64,000 nucleotides of DNA from Roridomyces roridus (taxonomy: Eukaryota; Basidiomycota; Agaricomycetes; Agaricales; Mycenaceae). Where the stretch lies: NCBI GenBank assembly GCA_029378245.1, contig JARKIF010000022.1, positions 806,001 through 870,000 on the forward strand, in the 5' to 3' direction. Made by a program: the position numbers and the translations under genes. Under the pieces are notes generated by a model, which saw nothing but the letters and a program-made list of their open reading frames with translations, did no database searches and was not told the DNA's origin. Each line of letters begins with the position of its first letter. Within the stretch, counting starts at the first letter, position 1. Below are positions 21,014 to 30,095 of the stretch, in pieces.

Positions 21014-22321
21014 TTAAACCGCACTCTCCCGAGCCCACTGCTTCCTTCTCTCAAAGACATCATCCTCCAACTCCTCCGGGCGCTGGGTTCTCATGGTGGT
21101 GGTATTCAAGTTGACCGTCAACCCCGTCGCCTCAGAGCTGAGCGACTCTTTCGCCCATCCCAACCCAACCCTCGCGTGAATGAGGAGTAGGGAAATGCCG
21201 AATACGACCGGTTGCAGGGCAGTGAATACATCTTGGATGAGAAGCCCGATCTGGAAGGAGACGAGGATGCAGATGGTCCATGTTCTGTAGACAGTGTTTT
21301 TGCGTTAGGTTCGAGGTGAAACAAGAAGAGGGGACGTACGTCTGTAGTACTGCGCTCTCGACCATTACAGCAAGGACGCGCTGGGTAGCGTGATTAGTCT
21401 AAATCGGGACGACTCGCTGCGGGACCCCATACCTTGAGACGTTTTCCCGAACTCCGACTCCCGGTGATTCTCTCCAAGGACCGGGACATGGGCCACATTT
21501 TGTTGATGATCATACCCGTACTGTATACATTGATTCTGTAACCAGTAATGCGTGAAGGAGGCGGGGTTAAGTACGCAGGGGCACGTACATGAGGGACGAA
21601 ACAAGGCTGGCAACGACCCAGGGATTAGATAGCGAGTAAAAGTTGTGTAGCGTCTCGCGAGAAAAGTCGACGATGATGTGGGTCCCGCTCACTGTCGTCG
21701 AATCGTTGAATAAGTTCGCAGTTGGTTTCGGTGTTGGGTACCCACCGAGTTGGGAGACGATAAAGAAAAGAGGGAAGATGATGACTTTTTTGTTGGATGA
21801 CCAGACGATATAGACTCGATGGATCTGGGAATTTTGGGTCAGGGCGCACTGAGGGAGAGAATAAATTGAAATACTTACCACGAGCGAGTCCACGATGAAT
21901 GTAGCTACTTCCACCAGGCTGCACGTCAATGAGCGGTTAGTCCTCTCATCCAGGACGACAGACGGGCCACGCACGAGATATGCGCAAGAGAAAGTGGGGA
22001 GTTGAGAGTCAGGTAAAACAGCTCCCCTGGAACTCCGCCACCGAGATGAACGAAAACAAAATAGAGACTCAGAATTGTGTTGATACAGTGCTATTGACCA
22101 TGTGCGTCAAACACGTTGGAAGTGAGAAACGACGGACTTACAGCAGTTACAGCCAGAAAAAGGCCCACCAGGGCGGGGACAATGAAGACCACAGGCCGCT
22201 TCCAGATTAGCCCACGCGCCGCAAAGAGGTAGATGACCGCAGAGAACAGACTTGTGAACACGCCGAACAGTCCGAGTTCGAGAAGCCCCTCTGCGAGGCC
22301 CGTGGCGAGGATGAAAGACAT
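21014..22321 (-). CDS. Multi-pass membrane protein, Agaricomycete 7-TM-like family
   Basis: Eight exons fit with matching phases: 22321-22142, 22090-21975, 21918-21879, 21824-21746, 21691-21589, 21535-21433, 21380-21340 and 21284-21014, giving 310 aa. The protein has about seven hydrophobic segments: one from about residue 8, others around GLFLAVTA, FVHLGGG, TFIVDSLVV, KKVIIFPLFFIV, PWVVASLV, VLAVMVESAV, ICILVSFQIGLL and VFGISLLLIHARVGLGW. A charged cytosolic tail (EELEDDVFERRKQW) ends the protein. The layout, including an HLGGG-x-PGELFYL loop and a Y-x-VWSSN segment, resembles a large family of uncharacterised Agaricomycete membrane proteins. No ligand or transport function can be assigned. 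Confidence 0.8.
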
Positions 22322-23911
22322 TTTCGCGCGTGGGTGTTGTTACAGTGCTGGCGGGAGAACCGTGGATCGCGAAGCAGGTTTATCAGTTGGAAGCTGGCAT
22401 TCAGTTGGAGAGGGACATACTTGGCTCCACTGCTGCCTCAGTGCCTGACTCAATGGTTCCGCGCTGCAACGAGAAGCACTCCATCTCAGTATCATGATGT
22501 GCGCCGCTCAACATTGAACCCGGCTTGTTCGGGAGTAACCACTGTATATCAAAAGATGTAACGCACCGCCGAAAGTCCGCTGGACAATTGAAGGAACCCA
22601 CGACCACCGGCATAGAAGCAGTCGTTTAAAAGTCAAAGGATGCGGTCTTGGTAAGAACAGAGTGGCGTGAGTGCTTCGTTAATTATGATGAGCGCATGCA
22701 ATCTGAAGGTTTGGGGGTGGTCCCATCTTCCGACATGCCCAGGGTACGTATATGTCGCAAGGCAGTGCTCCCAGTCCCAGTGATGGGCCATTCCTGTAGC
22801 TCAGTGGATGTCGTATGACCAGTGCAGTCTGCGGGCAAACGGCCATTTCGGTGGGAGGATTGCGCTGCAGCCCGCGCATGAGTCGTCCACCCGATGTCGG
22901 CATCGAAAAGATTCAATAGTCGAGAAGGAGGCGGGTAATAGCAGGGAGAGGGTAAAGCCTGTGATACAGGTGATTGAATGGCAGCCTGGTAGGAGAAAGC
23001 CTGGTAGGAGAAAGACGCAGCAGTCTTTAGATGTGAGAGCATGTAGGATTCAGTAGGAAGGGTCGACGATCTCAGCTCTCGGAGTTGTGTGTGTTATGGA
23101 TATGGGTACATTCCGGGTAAATACTTGATTCCCTTCTCATCAGAAAATTCTGACTCACTCGACCCGATCTCGGTTCAACTTCGGGACTCACGCGCATGTG
23201 ATCGTGTTTGTCCCGCACCCGAGTTGACTCATTTGGTAATGACTCCGTTATATATTAGCCGTAGATAGCCCCCATTTGAATCAGACCTCTTTGACTACTA
23301 CTTTGACCATCTTCGTGTGATACTCACCGTGTGTGAACTGAATCTCTGTTCTTCGACCTCCACTGTCTTAATTGCTAGTAGCCTACAGTCTACTCTGGTT
23401 GCCCGAGTAAATAAGCACGTTGCTCGGCCTTCGGCAGTCCGTCTACATACCTTGTGTGTCGCCCAAGTGGTGAACTTGTAAGGATTTCCTTCGAACTCAA
23501 CTGACAGAGCTACCTCTAGCCCTGTTCTACAACAGTGTGTACAAGAAGAGTGTTTCTGAATCACAGTGACAGTGCCAGGAGTTTCCATCTTCCTGAGAGA
23601 GAGTCTGACGGAGGCTGCGTCGAGGCCCCTCGAGGGTGGTGGTCGGGAGCAAACCTCAGCAAAGAGCAGATCTGATCAAGATCTGATGCGACACATGACG
23701 GCCCGACGACATCAGCATCATTACGCAGCTTTCCCACCACGTCGAGCAAACGTCGAGGCAGCGAGACTGTAGCCCACCAATGGTCAATCAAACCCACTCT
23801 CGGGCTCATTGCGGAAGCTGGATGGTTTGCTTGCCGCCCAGCTTGTTCTCCGGTGTGCCGTGTTCGGCTGAAGTCGCCTCAAGACAGACAGGGATCGACA
23901 TTGGATCGACA
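22322..23911. other. Intergenic region, no supportable gene
   Basis: Contains short open frames on the minus strand (22683-23042, 23298-23588, 23561-23809) without recognisable motifs or splice partners. A short direct repeat CCTGGTAGGAGAAAG occurs twice near 22985-23010. The 5' part should contain the promoter of the membrane-protein gene. Confidence 0.35.
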
Positions 23912-24861
23912 CCGCATCAGCAGAAAATGCACTTGGATACGTAGCTCGGGTAGTTCTCCGGAGCCCCGGTAGCTGGGTAGCCAAGTACCCCTCTACTAGG
24001 CTCCTGGTAGCCACCTGCCAACGCCCGGTAGCTCTCAGTAGCTCGAGCTACCAGCGCGACTAGGCAGGGTCGCCCAATAATGAACAATTAATTGGATTGC
24101 AAAAGAGAAGCTTCTATGGTGTTCCAAAGCTAGGGAGGAATTTTTTGACATTTGTCAGGGGCAGGATTCGAACGGGAGACCTCCGGTAAATAACAATCTC
24201 TATGATCAGACAACTAAACTACTAGACTAATTGAGCTTGCCAAAGTCCGAGAAAAGCTTGATAACAGGGTGCCACCTGTGTTGGCACTTGCAACTTGCAA
24301 GTAATTCCCTTGCTCTACTGACTCATTCTCGGAACATGCACATATTTGATTTCTGTCTGACACCGGTCTTGTTATTGGGTGGGAGAGTCAAAACTGACTC
24401 AAAAGTCAATCAAATCTGCGTGGCCTAAGTGGTTCAAGACTTGAACTTGTTGTGAGTGTGACTTGCTCTTCATTGACAAGTAGTTTTTTTTTTTTTTTTG
24501 GATTTTTTTTTTGGAAATTGAATCACTACAAGCACTCTATGAACATTGCAGTATTTATGAGCTCTGTCACACCACTTGTGTTGTATTTCAACAGCTCACC
24601 AAAAGCTCACCATCTCAGACTGGGTGCTACTGAGCACTCTGCACAAGTCTACCAGTTCTACTGACTTCAGGGGAGGGTCTATTAGGTGCTACTAAGCACT
24701 GAGTGAAGAGCTACTGCTGCTACCAGGCTACAAACCAGAAGCTACTGAAGCTACCAAGGGCTACCAGGCATCTCACCCAATTCTACCAGGGCTCCTGCAG
24801 CTACCCGAGCTATCAAACAATGAGTGGCAGCTACTGTGCAAAAAACTTTTTCCTGATGCGG
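23912..24861. mobile_element. Possible non-autonomous DNA element with GGTAGC/GCTACC subterminal repeats
   Basis: The left 150 bases repeat GGTAGC words; the right 240 bases repeat the inverse, GCTACC/GCTACT. The outermost bases are inverted: CCGCATCAG at 23912-23920 and CTGATGCGG at 24853-24861, each followed inward by A/T-rich bases, then TGCAC and GTAGC. This is the architecture of a hAT-type non-autonomous element. I could not find an 8-bp target duplication, so the exact ends are uncertain. The interior carries a degenerate tRNA-like sequence and T-runs near 24483-24513 but no transposase. Confidence 0.45.
24140..24240 (-). repeat. Degenerate tRNA-like sequence
   Basis: On the minus strand an A-box-like TTAGTCTAGTAG is followed about 45 bases later by GTTCGAATCC, the normal spacing of pol III promoter boxes in a tRNA gene. 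The T-stem does not pair (CAGG against CGGG) and no good acceptor stem is seen, so this is not a functional tRNA. It is a tRNA relic or the head of a SINE, inside the possible element at 23912-24861. Confidence 0.45.
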
Positions 24862-24902
24862 AGTCCGGACTTATCTTTTCTCCAATCATCGATGATTTTC
24901 AG

Positions 24903-25735
24903 ATGGCACGGAACTTCCTTGAGCAACCACCTTGTCTCTCGGCCACGATACATGCCCCCGACTCCCCTGCCGCTGAACGAGAGGAGACTCTGACGCCGCA
25001 GGAAAGGCTCAGTATCCAGGGGGCTTGATCATGAAGCTCGCTCTGTTGACGGTCGTGCTCTGTCTGTCGGTTTTCATTCTTTCTCTGGTGCATGGTGTGC
25101 CGATTTCTTTCAAGACAGAGACTCATACCGCTTTAAAAAGGAGAACATGATCGTTACCACGGCCATTCTCACTGATCATTTCCACTCCCTGGACGATGTA
25201 GGGTGGTATGGCTCTGCGTGCGTGCTCAACCTACCTCCTCTTGTTTCTTTGCGCTGACCCACGAGAAGTTATCTCCTGGTATGTAGCCACACCGCTCTGC
25301 ACCTCCCCTTCCACCTCACCTCACCTCGTCGACAGACGACAGCCGTGACCCAGCTCCTCTTCGGCCAATTCTACACATTCCTCCCCGTGAAATGGACCTT
25401 TGTAGCAGCTATAACACTCTTCGAAGCTGGCTTCCTCCTCTGCGGTGCCGCGCCCACCTCTACCGGGCTCATCATCGGCCGTGCGCTCGCCGGTTTGGCA
25501 GCTGGAATATATTCGGGATCGATGGTGATAGTCGCGAATTTCATTCCCCTTGAGCGAAGACCGATGTACAACGGGCATGTACGGAATTGCTAGTGTTGCG
25601 GGCCCGGCGATTGTTTTGGTCCTTTTCCTTTGCGACATTGGCATCCGAATGGACACATCCAGCTTCTGAGAGGGGTGTTTACGGACAAACTAGCATGGAG
25701 ATGGTGTGTCCCTTGCTTCTTCGTGCTGAATGTCA
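24903..25735 (+). pseudogene. MFS transporter (DHA2/14-TM type), decayed and truncated
   Basis: Pieces of one major facilitator protein lie in order but in different frames. They are an N-terminus from 24903 ending in a TGA near 25026 (ETLTPQERLS), TM1 from 25031 (TVVLCLSVFILSL), a loop from 25147 (HFHSLDDVGWYGSA), TM2-TM4 at 25345-25580 (LLFGQFYTF, CGAAPTSTGLIIGRALAGL), then after a frame change YGIASVAGP, a likely 50-nt intron 25613-25662, and LRGVFTDKLAWRWC. The GRALAGL and DKLAWRW segments are typical of drug:H+ antiporters. Similarity ends near 25735, so the C-terminal two thirds are missing. With a stop and at least two frame breaks it cannot make a transporter. Confidence 0.8.
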
Positions 25736-26110
25736 ATCGGTCCGGACCGCGGGTTCGGGTTGCCCGGGTACGGGCTCGGGTCGCTGTTGAGCAACGCGTC
25801 GCCCGTGCGGGTCAGATTCAAGCCATTAATTTGCGTCGGAGGGGTGGCTGTACAGTCTTTTGAGAGCACAAGACCTCGCTGACCGCTTAAAAGAGGGGTC
25901 GGGTCATGACCCGTACCCGGTGGTACAGGTCAGGTATACTGTACGTTGCGGATACGGGTGCCGGTCGTCGCCTGAATACCCGCGGGTGACCCGTGGTGAA
26001 CACTATTTCAAAATTCAGCCTGGCAACGAACAAAAACAGCCTTGAGGCTGCGCTCGCGGTTTGGCGGCTTCCCTTCCTGCTCTCACCACGACTTCCAATG
26101 GATGCTAGTA

Positions 26111-26135
26111 CCCCCCCCCCCCCCCCCCCCCCCCC
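26111..26135 (+). repeat. Poly-C run of 25 bases
   Basis: An uninterrupted run of 25 C lies about 145 bases upstream of the next gene start. Such runs are length-unstable and may be miscounted in the assembly. Confidence 0.9.
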
Positions 26136-26280
26136 GGTCCTCCCTCCGATGCCGGATCTGTCCCAGAAAGTGTCGAACCTGCGGGGTGGGTCCTCCTGTG
26201 CACTTCGTGCCAGTTAATCTCACCCTGCTTGACGCAGATGCGAGGGCGCCTTTTTTCCGCACTCCCGACACCTACGCGTT

Positions 26281-28237
26281 ATGGGTGGCACCTTCACAAG
26301 CGAGGTCCACATACACAACACCGTGCAGAGGCCTCGTGAGCGTATGTAGGCTCCTTCCCAACCATCACTTGCCACACAAAATCAGCGTCCACTTCAGATT
26401 TCAAGTGGATTGGCCGAGGAGATATCGATCTGCAGCGAGAGATTCATTTGGGCGAAGAACACGCCATGAGGCTGCGGAGGCGAGGCGTCACTGTCGTGCG
26501 CCGGCGCATGTTTTCTGCCCACATTCAGGACGATACAGAGAGGTCGGTGATGTTATTTGAGGGGGAAAATGCCGAGAACTTGAAGGTGTGTAACTCTCGG
26601 TTGCGCTGTCACGCACTGCCCCGCATTCTATGTAGTGCTGGCCAAAAATACGATATGGGAAAATATATTTTGAATATATTCAGGTGAATATGGATATGAT
26701 ATGAGCTCTGGGGTCCAATCAGATATGAATACGTCTGAATGTGAATACGATAAAATGTGGATATGAATACAATATGCAGTGAGCATATTGAAATATATTC
26801 AGATACGCCGGCCACTGGCAATGAGGCTCAAATCAGGCTCGGAGAGCACGGCAATCACAGAATTGATAATGATCTTGATGATCGGCACCGGTGTCCCGCT
26901 TTGCTAACAGTGATTTGCTTGTGCAAAATACCCAAAATGGAAATTTGATCTGAATGCCGAGTGATCCTTGGTCCGAATACTTCTTCTCCATGAACTTGTT
27001 AGCTACTGGTTGACATTACAATGCTGGAGAGTGTGTCAGCCAATGTTGTGACACAATGTTGGGCCAAGACACGACCAAGTGGGGACTCACAAGGGCCTGG
27101 ACTGGGTGGTTCATGCGGGGTAGAATATGTTTGAATATATCCAAAATATATTTGTATCGTATTCACCATGGTGAATACGATACACTAGAAATACGATACA
27201 AGTGCGGTGAGGTGAATATGATATGGATATGAATATAATACGGGATTTAGCGTATCATATTCATATTTGGCCAGCACTAATTCTATGTAAGATACTTATA
27301 GAACTGTCGTGGATACATCTCACGACATGCGAATGTCTGGTGAGTGCTGATTGAAAGTTCTTGCTACGCAATGCTAATTTGTGGTCCACCTTCAGGCATC
27401 CAAACATCCTTCAGATCTTTGGCGCGTCTGGTATCTCTGGGACGCATGCTGTTATTGCACATGATGGTTCGTCTCTCGCGTCCGTTTGAATGGCGGAAAT
27501 TGACGCAGGTTTCGCGTAGATCTGATGCCTTACAAGGACTACTGGGACCTTCATCAGGCATCGACTATTATGCAGATTTATCTGCTGGCGCTTTGGGTAT
27601 GTGCCGCTATACTTTTGACTTGGATATTCAATACATTCCCCAAAAGCAGTTGGAATTAAAGGTCAGTGGCATCCCCCTAAGCAGCTGAGGTCCTTGCTCC
27701 GAGTTCATCGCACACAAGTAGAATGTTTTCGCAGAGTTCGGCTCGTTTTTTGTGAGTGCCCAATCCTGGTTGACACAGCCGATTCACACCGGTCAGGGTG
27801 GGACCCGCTGGATACGTAGCTCATCTGGTAGACTTTGCATTGACTTCGACCCGAGTGATATCAAGGCCCCACCATTATATTTCCGAGGGCTGGACTGCAG
27901 TCTCCGTGGCCAGGTTGATTGGAGTGATTCAACCTGGGAGACGAAAGCCTTGGTGGTCTTGTCGATATCCGACTTCCATTGGATCAGCATTGGGGCATTT
28001 TCCGAACTCCACGAAATCGATATTGATCTAGGTCAAACCCCCAATATGCGGGTTGGAGCGGTCTTATTCAGTCCCAGGCCCAATTTTCGAGTTGAGAATC
28101 ACCGTGATCACGTCGAGGTTGCGTTTTTGCCGGACAGTCGCATGGAATGTGAACCTTGGCAATCGTATGGGGATGATGCGCCTACGACATCCGTGAATGT
28201 TACGATTCCTAACTTGATTAGGAATCGTTCTTTATGA
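26281..28237 (+). CDS. Kinase-like-motif protein, uncharacterised Agaricomycete family
   Basis: Seven exons fit with matching phases: 26281-26341, 26398-26585, 27302-27339, 27396-27466, 27520-27596, 27650-27661 and 27737-28237, giving about 315 aa. Residues 20-80 contain GDIDLQREI, RRRMFSA and VMLFEGENAE. A WHPNILQIFG segment near residue 96 resembles the N-lobe of protein kinases (subdomain IV). DDLMPYKDYW follows, and later GRLCIDF. The kinase catalytic HRD and DFG motifs are absent, so activity is unlikely or the domain is only an N-lobe relic. Similar proteins are, from memory, numerous in Agaricomycetes. Intron 2 (26586-27301) is 716 nt because a 647-bp transposon sits in it; without the insertion and duplication it would be 61 nt. 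The 12-nt exon 27650-27661 is the least certain. Confidence 0.7.
26633..27279. mobile_element. 647-bp hAT-type non-autonomous element (MITE) in an intron
   Basis: The ends are perfect 14-bp terminal inverted repeats, TAGTGCTGGCCAAA at 26633-26646 and its complement at 27266-27279. The 8-bp target duplication ATTCTATG flanks it at 26625-26632 and 27280-27287. An 8-bp duplication and TAG-type ends fit the hAT superfamily. The interior is A/T-rich with subterminal words such as ATACGATA and GGATATGAATA in both orientations and has no transposase frame. It lies wholly in intron 2 of the kinase-like-motif gene and leaves both splice sites intact. Confidence 0.9.
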
Positions 28238-29720
28238 ACCCCCCCGTTCCATCAATCCATCCTCGATGCCCATTTGGCATGCGGATCATGATCCGGGCTG
28301 CCGCTCATCTCTTAGATCCCCGTATGTACTACGTTCGTGTACTTAGCTCGGCCGGTAGGTAAGTATTCTTTCACAGGTCTGAATACCGAGTAGAAGGTTT
28401 TTGAATATATGCATAGAATTCAGCGCCAGATACATCCTTGCAGAGTGTGAACGGACAGCACCCGGTCATTCCGAAGTCCGCTTCCAAGTTTGACATTTGA
28501 CATTGACATGTGGATGCCGTCCGGCGACAGCCTCGAGAGGTCCACCTACCGTCTGTCTTCCTATTCTCGGGACTCTGTATGTTGCACAAAACCCGCTACT
28601 AGTCCACTGCACATAGCAATAACACGCAAATAACACGCAGAAAAGGCAGGGGGAGGTAGACGATGGATGGCAATCAGCCGGTAAGCAGATGGTTGCCTCG
28701 GTAGCGATTCCGATTCGTATCAGCATCTCTTGCTTTCTCCGCCCATGGTCGTGCTCTGTCTGCTCTGTCTACCTCTCCTGAATCTCTCCGTTATTGGCTT
28801 GTGGGGGCTTTTCTGGGATTCTAGTGGTCACACCCACCTTTCCTTCGCTTTCTCTGCTCGTTGGACCTACTCTGCTTTGGTGAATACCGGCATCTCGGGC
28901 TCAGTCTTTGAGAATACTCCGCGTCTCCTCTCGCCACCGTCGGGGGCCTGCATCAGAGTCTCCTCCCTCTTGCCTACGTGCCTTTTATACTCCGGTATGC
29001 TGTATCATGCTCGTTGCTGTGTGTTCCCAAACTTCTTTTGCAGCACGCGGCGGCGGCGCGTGTGCTGGTTCCCCCGATCTTGGGGCATCTGCCTACATGA
29101 CAAGTATGTGTGCCGATCTCTGACGTCTTGAATTCCTGTTGACCAATTATGATTCAGACGAGGCCGGCGAGCAGATGGTGATTTGCCACTGCATCTGTGA
29201 GGGCATCTACATATGGGATGGTCAGTTTTGTCCTCTCCCTCTCCTACTTTCATTGATCAAAGCTATCGCAGTTACACAATCTACTAGTCATCCTGGTGCC
29301 CTCTGGGTACCCGTTACTTTGTGCCTTTGCGCAAGCGAGGCTGCCGGAGACGGTATAACGACGATCTTTAACATTGCACCGCACACTTCCGATGGCTGTA
29401 CCGTGTTGAACGGTAGAGCTTTTCCGGGTGTTGCTGGGAATGTGACGATTATGACTCCCCGCCCTCCTTCGAGTGGCATGCATAGTTCGCCGTTGGTCCA
29501 TGACACAGTCAACGTGCATAATTGTATTATGAGATCAAATGCATTCGTTGCGAAACCTATGGCAGATGGCCTAGATAGCCCCCATTTTTTCAGAATCCCA
29601 TGTGCTCCGGTCACGCTATCATACCGCCATATTTGTTCACTCCTCATTCTTGCTGCGATATTTCTTGGACTCCGTATCACTTGGATTCTACAAAATTCAA
29701 AGCTGTTACCAACTCATGTG
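28238..29720. other. Region between the kinase-like gene and the Helitron frame
   Basis: No firm gene. From 29007 a short frame starts MLVAVCSQTSFA, like a weak signal peptide. It could splice (donor GTATGT at about 29103, acceptor before 29158) to a Cys-rich exon and then to an open stretch reaching 29560, which would be a small secreted protein; evidence is thin. The 5' end of the Helitron should lie somewhere in this interval, but I could not identify its TC terminus. Confidence 0.3.
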
Positions 29721-30080
29721 ATGCCTGTGGATCATGGGCCTGCCCACAACCTTCTGGGAGGCGGCAGACGAGTTCACGGTAAATTTTCAGCCAGCCTAGT
29801 TGTTCCCCACATCATAGATAGTCACGGCATCGAAAACCTCAATCATGGCTCCTTCATGTTTGAAATACAGTGCCTACGGACTGACATTCAGATCCAGCTG
29901 GCAAAAAACCCAAATTTCATTGCTGTGGATATACCTTTGAGTCAAATTCTGAGCCTCTTGACAACCCATGAGTTGCGTCACACTGCTGACCTGCATGGCG
30001 TCCACCTGTACCAGAAAAATAAACTAGTGGAATCACAGGCAATTGTGAACAACCATTCCTGTGACTCGAGCAATTGTTGA
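29721..30080 (+). CDS. N-terminal Helitron protein segment, cut off by TGA
   Basis: Open in the same frame as the following Rep/helicase ORF. It encodes about 119 residues from the ATG at 29721. The end contains LSLLTTHELRHTADLHGV and an NHSC-x3-NC cysteine motif, a layout I associate with the N-terminus of basidiomycete Helitron proteins (a SAP-like helix pair and a Cys/His motif). The TGA at 30078 separates it from the ATG at 30096 by 15 bases. Either the TGA is a recent nonsense mutation, or a 66-nt intron (30045-30110, GTGAAC..ATGCAG) that keeps the frame removes it. That intron would also remove the Cys motif. The frame is open back to 29139, but that part looks unrelated. Confidence 0.5.
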   Translation: MPVDHGPAHNLLGGGRRVHGKFSASLVVPHIIDSHGIENLNHGSFMFEIQCLRTDIQIQLAKNPNFIAVDIPLSQILSLLTTHELRHTADLHGVHLYQKNKLVESQAIVNNHSCDSSNC

Positions 30081-30095
30081 TCCCTTGTCTCGATA

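Noticed and set aside
24140..24240. Functional tRNA gene
   Set aside because: The A and B boxes are present but T-stem and acceptor stem do not pair.
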